From JBEGQX01 sp041180805 (GTDB taxonomy: Bacteria > Planctomycetota > Planctomycetia > Gemmatales > Gemmataceae), in contig JBEGQX010000301.1 of the NCBI GenBank assembly GCA_041180805.1, positions 1-22,300 of the forward strand: DNA of 22,300 bases, written 5' to 3'. Positions 8,846-16,417 of the stretch are shown here, in pieces (within the stretch, counting starts at the first letter, position 1; each line of letters starts with the position of its first letter). The position numbers were made by a program, and so were the translations under genes. Below the pieces are notes generated by a model. That model saw only the letters and a list, made by a program, of their open reading frames with translations. It was not told the DNA's origin and searched no databases.

Positions 8846-11248
8846 ATGATGAACCGCTTGAAATGGAAATGGATGATTCCATTCGCTTTAGTGGTTATCC
8901 TTTTCCCCAATCAAGCCAGTGCAGAAGTTGTTTTACCCACTGGTAATGTAATTTCCAAAGTAGATTTTGAAAAACATGTCGTGGGACTTTTTGGCAAGGT
9001 TGGGTGTAATACTGGTTCCTGTCATGGTTCCTTTCAAGGCAAAAATGGATTTCGATTGTCTTTGTTCGGTTACGAAGCCGAGAGGGATGGTTTTTCAGTG
9101 GCCCGCGAATTCAATGGGCGAAGAATTGATTTATTAAACCCTGAAGAAAGCATGATTCTGGTTAAAGGTGCAGGGTTAGTTGAGCATGCTGGCGGTAAAA
9201 AGTTTTCCAAGGATTCTTGGCAGTATAATTTGATTAAGAATTGGATAGAGCAGGGCGCCCCTGTAAATAAAGGTAGTGGCGCAATCAAATCCCTGAACGT
9301 ATCCCCTGAAGAAGTCGTTTTTGTAAGGCCCGGTCAAAAAGCATCCATTAAATCAGTGGTTTCCTTTGAAGATGGAACCAGCGAAGATTTGACATCGATT
9401 TGCGAATATAGAAGCCTTGATGATGCGGTGGCTGAAATTAATCCTCAGGGTGAAATTAGTGCCAACCGACCGGGTGATACATCGATAATTATTGGTTATC
9501 GTGGCAAAGTTGTTGCAGTTCGCGTTTTGGTTCCAGTACCAGTTGAACCTGGTTACAATTACCCAAAGGTTCCTGAAAATAATTACATCGATAAGATTGT
9601 TTTTCAAAAGCTTAAAAGGCTTAACATCGAACCTTCCGGCATTTCAGACGATTTTGAATTTCTCAGAAGAATCACCATTGATACGATTGGTACTCTTCCA
9701 AAATCTGATGAAATTCGTGCCTTTGCTGAAGATAAATCTCCAGATAAGCGATCCCGCAAAATTGAAGAATTGCTTAAGCACCCTATGCATGCCTCGCTTT
9801 GGGCAACCAAGTTTAGCGACATAACGGGCAACAATACTGATGCCTTGGAACAACCCCAAAACCTCAAGAGTCGCCGTAGCCAGATGTGGCACGATTGGGT
9901 GCGAAAACGTGTCGCAGAGAATATGCCATACGACAAAATCGTGGAAGGTATTCTAACGGCAACGAGTCGTGATGGGCTTTCCCCCGAAGAATACATGGCT
10001 TATGTGAAAAAAACCGATGAGAAATTGAGCAAGGGATACGAATCTGATTATGCTGATAAGCCAAGCTTGGATTTGTTTTGGCGTAGGCAGGGAGCGGTTA
10101 CCGTGGATCAGTGGGGCGAAAAAGCTGCCGCTGCTTTCCTTGGTGTAAGGCTTGAATGCGCCCAATGCCATAAGCACCCGTTTGATCGGTGGACCCAGGC
10201 TGAATATCGCGCTTTCGCGAACATTTTTACGAATGTGACAGCGGCAGGGGCTTCTTCTGCCGATTTGAAAAAATTGATGGATGAGGAAAACAAAATCCGC
10301 AAGGAGAATGCTCCGAGAAACAACCAGATTAACTTGGTAAGGGAAGTTCATGTTGCCACAAGTACGCGAGGAGCTAATCGGGCGCTTCTTCACCCTGAAA
10401 CCAACCAGCCACTTGCTCCCAAGGCCTTGGGTGGCTCTGAGTTTGAACATCAGGCAGGTAAAGATATTCGTAAAGACCTCATGGAATGGATGAGATCCCC
10501 GGAAAATCCTTACTTCGCCAAAAGCTTCGTAAATAGAGTTTGGGGGCACTATTTTGGGGTAGGGATTGTTGATCCAGTGGATGACTTTGCGATCGCAAAC
10601 CCCGCATCCAATCCCATCCTTTTGGATGCGCTGGCGAAGTCCTTCATCGAAAGTGGTTATGATTTGCGAAAGCTTGAAAAGGCGATTCTTGAATCCCGCA
10701 CCTACCAACTGACCTTTAAGCCTAATGAGTCCAACCGGTTGGATGATATCAACTTTTCCCACTCTTACATTCGGCCCATGATGGCGGAAGTGGTTGTGGA
10801 TGTGCTTTCTGTTGCAACAGGGGTCAAAGAGAATTTTGGTGCAGATGCTCCAAAAGATGCGAAAGCTATTGAGGTAGGCTCAAGCCGGGTTAATAGTACC
10901 GTAAGTTATGCATTTCGTATTTTTGGTCGTCCGCCACGTGCTGCCGCTTGCGATTGTGAGCGATCCATGGAACCAGCCTTACCTCAAAAGCTTTATCTGA
11001 TGGCGGACACGAATCTTCAGGCAAAGATTGAATCCAATTCCAACGTCATTAAAACTTTGCTTGCTCAAAATCCGGATGATATGAAAGCATTCGAGGAATT
11101 GTTCCTAAGCACGCTTGGGCGATTCCCAAATGACAAGGAAATAAAGAACTTCAAGGAATATCGGGAGAAGGCTTCCGATCGTAAAACAGCATTCACTGAC
11201 ACCCTTTGGGCGTTGTTGAATACCAAGGAATTTATTTTTAACCATTAA
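8846..11248 (+). CDS. DUF1549/DUF1553 planctomycetal cytochrome-like protein with Ig-like domain
   Basis: This 800-aa exported protein has a Sec signal peptide (residues 1-26, ending NQASA). A cytochrome-like module follows with GCNTGSCHG (C54, C59, H60; CX4CH rather than CXXCH), then a bacterial Ig-like (BIG2) domain at about 147-230 (VSPEEVVFVRPGQ, VSFEDGTSEDLT). DUF1549 spans about 245-470 and contains the conserved LECAQCHKHPFDRW (C438, C441, H442). DUF1553 covers about 530-790 with FAKSFVNRVWGHYFGVGIV and CDCERS. This architecture is a hallmark of Planctomycetota; its biochemical role is unproven, often guessed to be redox or polymer breakdown outside the cytoplasm. GGAG lies 7 nt before the ATG at 8846. 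It is paired with the DUF1501 gene 90 nt downstream, the usual arrangement. Confidence 0.92.
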   Translation: MMNRLKWKWMIPFALVVILFPNQASAEVVLPTGNVISKVDFEKHVVGLFGKVGCNTGSCHGSFQGKNGFRLSLFGYEAERDGFSVAREFNGRRIDLLNPEESMILVKGAGLVEHAGGKKFSKDSWQYNLIKNWIEQGAPVNKGSGAIKSLNVSPEEVVFVRPGQKASIKSVVSFEDGTSEDLTSICEYRSLDDAVAEINPQGEISANRPGDTSIIIGYRGKVVAVRVLVPVPVEPGYNYPKVPENNYIDKIVFQKLKRLNIEPSGISDDFEFLRRITIDTIGTLPKSDEIRAFAEDKSPDKRSRKIEELLKHPMHASLWATKFSDITGNNTDALEQPQNLKSRRSQMWHDWVRKRVAENMPYDKIVEGILTATSRDGLSPEEYMAYVKKTDEKLSKGYESDYADKPSLDLFWRRQGAVTVDQWGEKAAAAFLGVRLECAQCHKHPFDRWTQAEYRAFANIFTNVTAAGASSADLKKLMDEENKIRKENAPRNNQINLVREVHVATSTRGANRALLHPETNQPLAPKALGGSEFEHQAGKDIRKDLMEWMRSPENPYFAKSFVNRVWGHYFGVGIVDPVDDFAIANPASNPILLDALAKSFIESGYDLRKLEKAILESRTYQLTFKPNESNRLDDINFSHSYIRPMMAEVVVDVLSVATGVKENFGADAPKDAKAIEVGSSRVNSTVSYAFRIFGRPPRAAACDCERSMEPALPQKLYLMADTNLQAKIESNSNVIKTLLAQNPDDMKAFEELFLSTLGRFPNDKEIKNFKEYREKASDRKTAFTDTLWALLNTKEFIFNH

Positions 11249-11338
11249 AATTCTGGAGGGTGGAGGGTATCCACCGGTTTTCTATGAAGGCCGAAAACAT
11301 CACCAGAATTTCATAGAGGCCTCAGAGGGTTTTTAGTC
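11249..11338 (+). promoter_or_regulatory. Structured gap between the DUF1549/1553 and DUF1501 genes
   Basis: Two inverted repeats lie here. GGTGGA-GGGTA-TCCACC (11259-11275) is followed by GGTTTTC and could act as a weak, leaky terminator. TCTATGAA (11281-11288) and TTCATAGA (11310-11317) are perfect 8-bp complements separated by 21 nt, just upstream of the AGGG ribosome-binding site (11326-11329). They could adjust the ratio of the two products; no function is shown. Confidence 0.35.
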
Positions 11339-12679
11339 ATGGCTTCCATCAATCGAACGGATTGTGAAGGATTCTATCGTCGCGATTTCATCAGGCTTGG
11401 TGCTGGAGCCGGTCTGATGGGTCTGAGTCTGCCTGAATTGCTCCGTTTGGAAGCAAACGCTGCTGCCCGAAAGGCTAATGGCGAAAGCTCTACTCGCCAG
11501 GCTGATTCTGTAATTATGGTTTGGCTTGCGGGTGGTCCTGCAACTATCGATATGTGGGATCTGAAGCCAGATGCTCCTGAAGGCATTCGTGGTAACTTCA
11601 AACCAGCCAAAACAAATGTAAGTGGCATCGAAATTAGCGAACATATGCCCAAAATGGCCAAGGTCGCTGACAAGATCAGTATCGTTCGATCGGTTAATCA
11701 TTCGATTCCATCCCATGCCCCTGCAACCCTATTCATGACAACTGGCAACAAGCCTACCCCGGCACTTCAGTTTCCTGCCATGGGTTCTCTTGCCAGCAAA
11801 ATGCTTAAGACGCCTACCGGTGTACCGCCTTATGTTTCATTTTCGGATATCCGTGGAGGTACTGCTGGTACTTCTGGTTATCTCGGCACTGCCTACAACC
11901 CATTCATGGTTGAAGGTGCCGCAGGTAACGCCAAGGGCAACATGAAAGTTCGTGGCATTCAACTGCCAACCGACTTTACTTTGGATGAACTTTCCAACCG
12001 TGACAAGCTTCTGAGCGGCTTTGACGCCACTTTCCGTGACGCTGACAAGAATGCCGACCTTGTTCAAGGTTTTGATGCGTTCCACCAACAGGCCTTGGAT
12101 ATTCTGCGATCTGATCGTACCCGCAAGGCATTTGATCTTGCCCAGGAAAAGCCAGAACTACGCGCCCGTTACGGTGCCGATAATTTTGGCCAAAGCGCTC
12201 TTGCGGCAAGACGCCTGGTGGAAGCGGGAGTTCGTTTTGTAACAATAAGCATTGGCGGCTGGGATACTCATCGCCAGACTTTTGACGCCCATTCCAAGAA
12301 ATTGCAACCAACCTTGGACACAACACTTTCCGCATTGATTTCTGACCTTGCAGATCGTGGAATGTTGGATAAAACCATTGTTTATTGCGCGGGTGAATTC
12401 GGTCGCACACCAAAGGTAAATAAGGATACCGGCCGCGATCACTGGGCAAGGTCCATGGCGGTGGTTCTTGCTGGTGGCGGGTTCAAGCGTGGTTATGTTC
12501 ACGGTAGCACTGATGGACAGGGTATGGCGCCTGCTTCTGATCCCTGCCTGCCAGACGATATTTCCGCAAGCATTTTCTCCAATCTTGGAATCAGCCCCAA
12601 GACGGAACTTTCCACATCGAATGGTCGTACCGTTCAGATGTTCCGTGAAGGTACTGTTATTGATCGATTGCTTGCATAA
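11339..12679 (+). CDS. DUF1501 domain protein, Tat-exported
   Basis: This 446-aa protein starts with a twin-arginine signal (YRRDFIRLG, R14-R15, then GAGAGLMGLSLPELL). It continues with the DUF1501 fold: MVWLAGGPATIDMWDLKP, SEHMPKMAKVADKISIVRS, GGWDTHRQTFDAH and the C-terminal GEFGRTPKVN...GRDHWARSMAVVLAGGG. DUF1501 is sulfatase/alkaline-phosphatase-like, and the conserved Asp and His residues in these motifs are probably metal ligands. Enzyme activity has not been established for the family. Tat export suggests it folds, possibly with metal, before crossing the membrane. It follows its usual DUF1549/DUF1553 partner, probably in one transcript, and ends at a strong terminator. Confidence 0.93.
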   Translation: MASINRTDCEGFYRRDFIRLGAGAGLMGLSLPELLRLEANAAARKANGESSTRQADSVIMVWLAGGPATIDMWDLKPDAPEGIRGNFKPAKTNVSGIEISEHMPKMAKVADKISIVRSVNHSIPSHAPATLFMTTGNKPTPALQFPAMGSLASKMLKTPTGVPPYVSFSDIRGGTAGTSGYLGTAYNPFMVEGAAGNAKGNMKVRGIQLPTDFTLDELSNRDKLLSGFDATFRDADKNADLVQGFDAFHQQALDILRSDRTRKAFDLAQEKPELRARYGADNFGQSALAARRLVEAGVRFVTISIGGWDTHRQTFDAHSKKLQPTLDTTLSALISDLADRGMLDKTIVYCAGEFGRTPKVNKDTGRDHWARSMAVVLAGGGFKRGYVHGSTDGQGMAPASDPCLPDDISASIFSNLGISPKTELSTSNGRTVQMFREGTVIDRLLA

Positions 12680-12694
12680 AGCTTACTTGGATTT

Positions 12695-12731
12695 AAAACA
12701 CCTCCGGAAGATCTCCGGGGGTGTTTTTTTT
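12695..12731 (+). terminator. Intrinsic terminator after the DUF1501 gene
   Basis: ACACCTCCGGA (12698-12708) pairs with TCCGGGGGTGT (12714-12724), 11 bp with one T-G, around a 5-nt loop. Flanking A and T residues extend the stem into a run of T. Confidence 0.93.
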
Positions 12732-12754
12732 AGCCGGTCATGTAATTGCCTGAG

Positions 12755-12760
12755 TATACT
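12755..12760 (+). promoter_or_regulatory. Possible -10 element for the HEAT/STN-like gene
   Basis: TATACT (5/6 match to TATAAT) lies 34 nt before the start codon, in the only gap between the preceding terminator and the gene. No good -35 is seen at 16-18 bp, so this rests on the -10 and position alone. Confidence 0.35.
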
Positions 12761-12794
12761 ACTATGACAGGGTTATCTGCGAGGTATTGGTGTC

Positions 12795-14462
12795 ATGGTA
12801 AGATTCCAAATGCCATTTCTGGCGGTTATTTTTGCAATCCTTGCCCTTTCGGGCTTGGTTACCGGACAGGATATCCCCAAACTTATTGGGGATTTGGGAA
12901 GTGTTTCTTTTGATGACCGTGAAAAAGCCAGCAAAAAATTAGAATCGATCGGAACCCCAGCCTTGGAGGATCTTCGAAAAGCCCTTAAAAGCGAAGATGC
13001 CGAAATTCGCAAAAGGGCTGAGGAGCTGATTGCAAGAATAGAATCCAATTCGCAAAACCAGAAGTTAATGAGCCCCACGCTCATAAGCATTGACCTTAAG
13101 GATGCCACACTTTCCGAGGTAGTGGCCGAGCTGGTTAAGCAGAGCGGCTACAGGATTGTTATTCAAGATCGGAAGGGTGAACTGTCACAAAGAAAATTAT
13201 CCCTCTCTGTTGAAAAGCAATCATTCTGGAAGGTGCTTGATTTGGTTTGTGAAAAAGGCGGAGTGGTTGAATTGGCAAACTCCACGAATAATTCATTTTC
13301 TTTCGGCATAGGTTCTCCCCCAATTAATGTACCTTTCCCAAGGATTCCCAAGCCGCCTGTGGCTCCTCGTGAAAATGATGGTAAAAACAAAAAAATTGTT
13401 TTTCAGCCAAAGGAAGAGCAGCCTCAGTTGCCACCCGGAATAGGGGCCTTGCCACCGTTTCCCGGTGCGAATCGGCAGCCTTTTCAAGGAATGGGGAAAG
13501 GAACCGTGCCAGTGGCCTCGGGTGTAATTGTCCTTGGTGAGGGAAAGAGACCTGCAAGGATTTCCGATACATCCACTGCTTACCGCATAAGGGTTATGGA
13601 AAAACCATCGGATAGGTTCGGTGCTGTACCCGCGGGTAGATTACTTCTAGGGCTGGATGTGGCTCCTGAACCCCGGCTGAAGTTAAAGGGTATTAGCTCG
13701 GTAAGGGTGGAAAAGGCAACTGATGATCGCGGACAAGAATTGGAGCACGATTCCAATCTTGCTCAAAACAAGGAAATTGCCAACCCCCAGTTTGGTAAAC
13801 CAATTCCCCGTGCTTTGCCGGTGCCTGGCGTTAGCGCCACAAATCCTCAAACAGAATGGGAAAACAAAGTTCCTATTTATCTTATCAAGGCTGGCATGGC
13901 TTCTGCCCAAATCAGCCAGATCAAGGGCACTATGATTCTTCAGGTGAATGATGAGGTAAAACCACTTCTGGAGGCGAAGTTTGTCGATCAGGAGACAGGT
14001 AAGAAAATCGATGGTAAATTCGGCGGGTGGATCAAAGTAAACGAGTGGACAACGGATGATAAAGGATCTTGGAAGGTTCGATTTGAATGGGAATTACCCG
14101 AAGGGTTCACTCCTGCAAATCAGATTGCTATGGCTCCCGAGGCCTTGGTAATACCTGGAAACATTCAAAACCCTGCAGGGAATCCCCAGATTCAAATCCA
14201 GCAGTTCAACATGAACTTTGGAGTTATGCGGTCCATGAATGCAAATGGGTTTGAAGTGCTGGATGAAAAAGGAAGGCCAGTAACCATTGCATCTCAAAGT
14301 TCCCGTTATCAGCAAAATGCTGGTGGAGCGGTTCTAAGGGAAATGACCATTCAGGGAATATCCCGAAATGGACAGCCCAAGGTGGTGTTATTCAGGGGAT
14401 CCAAGACCCACACGGTGGAGGTTCCGTTTGAGTTGAAGAATATTCCCTTGGATACAAATTAG
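12795..14462 (+). CDS. Exported HEAT-repeat / STN-like domain protein of unknown function
   Basis: This 555-aa protein has an N-terminal signal peptide (MVRFQMPFLAVIFAILALSG, probably cleaved before QDIPKL). One HEAT-like unit follows (about 26-85: LGSVSFDDREKASKKLESIG, ALKSEDAEIRKRAEELI). Next is a segment like secretin/TonB short N-terminal (STN) domains (about 96-155: SIDLKDATLSEVVAELVKQSGYRIVI). A Pro-rich linker (about 175-240) and a large C-terminal beta-rich region of no known family complete it. Such signal-HEAT-STN proteins are frequent in Gemmataceae, where they may act as envelope scaffolds; this is inference. GAGG (12781-12784) is 10 nt before the ATG. Its TAG overlaps the leuA stop by 4 nt in convergent orientation, with no terminator between. 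Confidence 0.7.
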   Translation: MVRFQMPFLAVIFAILALSGLVTGQDIPKLIGDLGSVSFDDREKASKKLESIGTPALEDLRKALKSEDAEIRKRAEELIARIESNSQNQKLMSPTLISIDLKDATLSEVVAELVKQSGYRIVIQDRKGELSQRKLSLSVEKQSFWKVLDLVCEKGGVVELANSTNNSFSFGIGSPPINVPFPRIPKPPVAPRENDGKNKKIVFQPKEEQPQLPPGIGALPPFPGANRQPFQGMGKGTVPVASGVIVLGEGKRPARISDTSTAYRIRVMEKPSDRFGAVPAGRLLLGLDVAPEPRLKLKGISSVRVEKATDDRGQELEHDSNLAQNKEIANPQFGKPIPRALPVPGVSATNPQTEWENKVPIYLIKAGMASAQISQIKGTMILQVNDEVKPLLEAKFVDQETGKKIDGKFGGWIKVNEWTTDDKGSWKVRFEWELPEGFTPANQIAMAPEALVIPGNIQNPAGNPQIQIQQFNMNFGVMRSMNANGFEVLDEKGRPVTIASQSSRYQQNAGGAVLREMTIQGISRNGQPKVVLFRGSKTHTVEVPFELKNIPLDTN

Positions 14463-16015
14463 GAATTCGGATTTTCCGTGGGCTTGATACGGTCGCCAAG
14501 GGCCTGTCGCATAATCACCCGGTTGATAACCTGCAAAAATGCGGATGCGCTGGCTTCAATAACATCTGTGCTAACAGCCCTGCCATTAAGAGCTTTTCCT
14601 TCAAACTCGGCTTCCACGTGGGCTTCGCCTTGGGCATCCTCGCCATCGGTAACGCTTCGCAGTTTATAATCCTTGAGATTGATCTTAACGCCAGTAAGCT
14701 TGGTGATACACTTGAAGACGGCATCCACAGGGCCATCCCCCACGCTCGCTTCCCGAACAATATGCCCATCTTTGTGCCATAGTGCCACAACGGCGCTGGG
14801 AATGGTTCCGGTTCCTGCATTGCAGGTTACAGCTTCCAAAGTCCAAATGGTGGGCCCGCTGTGGATACGGGATTCCGCCAGGGCTTCGATGTCCGCATCG
14901 TAGATGACTTTTTTGCGATCCGCCAGTGCCTTGAAATCCTCGAACAAGCCTTGAAATTGGGTCTCATCCAAATGGTAGCCCAAGTCAATTACCCGTTGTC
15001 TTAAGGCATGCCTGCCGGAATGTTTGCCCAAAACCAAATCCGTCTGTCCAATGCCAATGTCTGCGGGGTTCATGATCTCGTAGGTGGACCGTTCCTTGAG
15101 CATGCCATCCTGATGAATGCCGGATTCATGGGCAAATGCGTTTTGTCCAACGATAGCCTTGTTCCGCTGTACATGGATGCCAGTGACATGGGAAACAAGC
15201 TTGCTGGTGGGGTACAACTTTTTCGTGTTGATCCCTGTTTCCAGCTTGAAGTAATCATGCCTGGTTCTCAGGGCCATTACCACTTCTTCAAGCGCGCAGT
15301 TACCGGCCCTTTCACCCAGGCCGTTGATGGTGCATTCAATCTGCCTTGCACCCTCGACAATTGCTGCGAGGCTGTTTGCCACCGCAAGACCGAGGTCATC
15401 GTGGCAATGAACGCTGATTACCGCTTTTTCAATTCCCCGAACATGCTTTCTCAAATGGGCTATTACCTCCGCGTATTGGCCAGGCATGGCGTATCCCACG
15501 GTATCAGGAATGTTCACCGTGGTGGCCCCTGCCTCAATGGCTTTTTCCACCACTTCGGTTAAAAAGTCCAGTTCGGTCCGTGCGGCATCTTCTGGGGAAA
15601 ATTCAACATCGTTCAGGTAGCTCTTGGCGCGTTTCACGCCTTCCACGGCTCTGCGAACGATTTCTTCCTTCGCCATTCGAAGCTTGAATTCACGGTGGAT
15701 AGCACTGGTTGCAAGAAAAACATGGATGCGTGGTTTGGGGTTGTCTTTAAGGGCCTCCCAGGCACGATCAATATCAGCATTGTTGCAACGGGCCAGACCG
15801 CAAATCGACGGGCCGTGCACCTGTCGGGCTATTTCACGAACCGCTTCGAAGTCCCCCGGTGATGCGATGGGGAAACCAGCCTCAATGACATCCACACCAA
15901 GGTCGCGGAGAGCCATGGCAACCTCAAGTTTTTCCGCAAGGTTCATGCTGGCGCCGGGGGATTGTTCCCCATCTCGCAGCGTGGTATCGAAAATAACAAC
16001 TCGATCCTGGCTCAT
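14459..16015 (-). CDS. leuA: 2-isopropylmalate synthase
   Basis: This 518-aa enzyme makes 2-isopropylmalate from acetyl-CoA and 2-oxoisovalerate, the first committed step of leucine synthesis. The catalytic start FDTTLRDGEQSPG (R14, D15) and the metal site HCHDDLGLAVANS are intact, as are the following CTINGLGERAGN and HESGIHQDG. The C-terminal LeuA dimer/regulatory domain, the site of leucine feedback inhibition in this family, is present (about 395-515: GDGPVDAVFKCI, ALNGRAVSTDVIEASASAF). The frame stays open to 16084, but ATG 16015 (MSQDRVVIF) fits the family and has GGAG 6 nt upstream. Upstream codons would run through the terminator hairpin. Expression is probably controlled by the leucine attenuator at 16030-16171. 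The nearby leuB/C/D genes are not in this window. Confidence 0.95.
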   Translation of the reverse strand: MSQDRVVIFDTTLRDGEQSPGASMNLAEKLEVAMALRDLGVDVIEAGFPIASPGDFEAVREIARQVHGPSICGLARCNNADIDRAWEALKDNPKPRIHVFLATSAIHREFKLRMAKEEIVRRAVEGVKRAKSYLNDVEFSPEDAARTELDFLTEVVEKAIEAGATTVNIPDTVGYAMPGQYAEVIAHLRKHVRGIEKAVISVHCHDDLGLAVANSLAAIVEGARQIECTINGLGERAGNCALEEVVMALRTRHDYFKLETGINTKKLYPTSKLVSHVTGIHVQRNKAIVGQNAFAHESGIHQDGMLKERSTYEIMNPADIGIGQTDLVLGKHSGRHALRQRVIDLGYHLDETQFQGLFEDFKALADRKKVIYDADIEALAESRIHSGPTIWTLEAVTCNAGTGTIPSAVVALWHKDGHIVREASVGDGPVDAVFKCITKLTGVKINLKDYKLRSVTDGEDAQGEAHVEAEFEGKALNGRAVSTDVIEASASAFLQVINRVIMRQALGDRIKPTENPNS

Positions 16016-16029
16016 GATTCTCTCCGGAC

Positions 16030-16058
16030 AAAAAAAAACCGGAACCATCTGGTTCCGG
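16030..16058 (-). terminator. Attenuator terminator in the leuA leader
   Basis: Read on the minus strand, CCGGAACC (16058-16051), loop AGAT (16050-16047) and GGTTCCGG (16046-16039) form a perfect 8-bp hairpin. It is followed directly by nine T (16038-16030). The terminator lies 14 nt before the leuA ATG and downstream of the leader ORF, so it can only act on leuA itself. Its first three bases are shared with the competing antiterminator. Confidence 0.9.
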
Positions 16059-16103
16059 GGTTCTTCTCGCTTAATGATGATCAAACTTCGAGCAGCAACC
16101 CCG
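16056..16103 (-). promoter_or_regulatory. Antiterminator hairpin of the leuA attenuator
   Basis: On the minus strand CGGGGTT-G-CTGCTCG (16103-16089) pairs with CGAGAAG-AACCCCG (16069-16056): 13 pairs, one bulged G and one G/A mismatch, with a 19-nt loop. Pairing here takes the bases at 16056-16058 from the terminator stem and should let transcription proceed. The left arm starts 5 nt after the leader stop codon, so a ribosome resting on that stop would cover it. Confidence 0.75.
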
Positions 16104-16116
16104 TCTTGTTAAAGAC
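16103..16116 (-). promoter_or_regulatory. Small hairpin around the leader stop codon
   Basis: GTCTT (16116-16112) and AAGAC (16107-16103) pair perfectly around TAAC, placing the leader stop codon in the loop. In attenuators of this type, a first hairpin serves as an RNA polymerase pause signal or competes with the antiterminator. It overlaps the antiterminator by one base, so a pause role is only a suggestion. Confidence 0.4.
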
Positions 16117-16171
16117 TTGGCAGTAAGGGTAGAAGCTTGCAAAGAAGTCGATCCATCACGGATGGCACCAT
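16109..16171 (-). CDS. leuL: Leucine-rich leader peptide of the leuA attenuator (20 aa)
   Basis: An ATG at 16171 opens a 20-codon ORF ending TAA (16111-16109). The product, MVPSVMDRLLCKLLPLLPSL, has leucine at 9, 10, 13, 14, 16, 17 and 20 (CTT, CTT, CTT, CTA, TTA, CTG, CTT). Seven of its last twelve codons encode the end product of the pathway it precedes. An internal ATG at 16156 would give a 15-residue version with all seven leucines. It is followed by antiterminator and terminator structures and then leuA, as in known leu leaders. No good Shine-Dalgarno sequence is seen at either start (AGGA lies 17 nt before the first). The peptide itself probably has no function; its translation rate is the signal. 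Confidence 0.75.
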   Translation of the reverse strand: MVPSVMDRLLCKLLPLLPSL

Positions 16172-16198
16172 TAAAATTAATAATGTTTTCCTACCTAT

Positions 16199-16227
16199 TT
16201 TTTATCGCTTGGAAGAGGTTTTTCCAA
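16199..16227 (-). promoter_or_regulatory. Likely promoter of the leuL-leuA transcript
   Basis: On the minus strand TTGGAA (16227-16222) and TAAAAA (16204-16199) are 17 bp apart, each matching 4/6 of consensus. The start would be near 16192, about 20 nt before the leader ORF, giving a terminated leader of about 160 nt. The individual boxes are weak; position is the main support. Confidence 0.4.
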
Positions 16228-16228
16228 G
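16208..16228. promoter_or_regulatory. Perfect 7-7-7 palindrome over the leu promoter
   Basis: CTTGGAA (16208-16214) and TTCCAAG (16222-16228) are perfect inverted repeats with a 7-bp spacer. They overlap the inferred -35 box of the leuA leader, as a repressor operator would. It could instead be a plus-strand hairpin, but there is no upstream plus-strand gene for it to terminate. Nothing else is recognisable in the remaining part of the 16172-16417 gap. Confidence 0.4.
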
Positions 16229-16417
16229 GGTTTTATCCTCTTATTTTACTGGATTGGCCATGAGGCCTGATTTTGGCATGATTTTAACGGTTGGAGTGAT
16301 GGATTTTGTCCTTCCAAGGCACGCCATGCAACTGTGGATGCAAGTTGACAACGCCTTGCAGATATGGGAAGTTCAAAGTCCTTCCGTGGTAAGCCAAATG
16401 AAGTAAAGGATCCAGTG

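Noticed and set aside
9953..10762. Long minus-strand open frame (269 codons) inside the DUF1549/DUF1553 gene
   Set aside because: It lies antisense to a clearly recognisable conserved coding region, has no family motifs and no ribosome-binding site that I can see.
15008..15562. Plus-strand open frame (184 codons) inside leuA
   Set aside because: It is antisense to conserved 2-isopropylmalate synthase motifs and its translation resembles nothing known.
16016..16084. Upstream in-frame start of leuA
   Set aside because: These codons would translate the attenuator hairpin and T-tract; the family N terminus begins at 16015.
16345..16350. TTGACA upstream of the oxidoreductase as a -35 box
   Set aside because: There is no acceptable -10 at 15-19 bp downstream.
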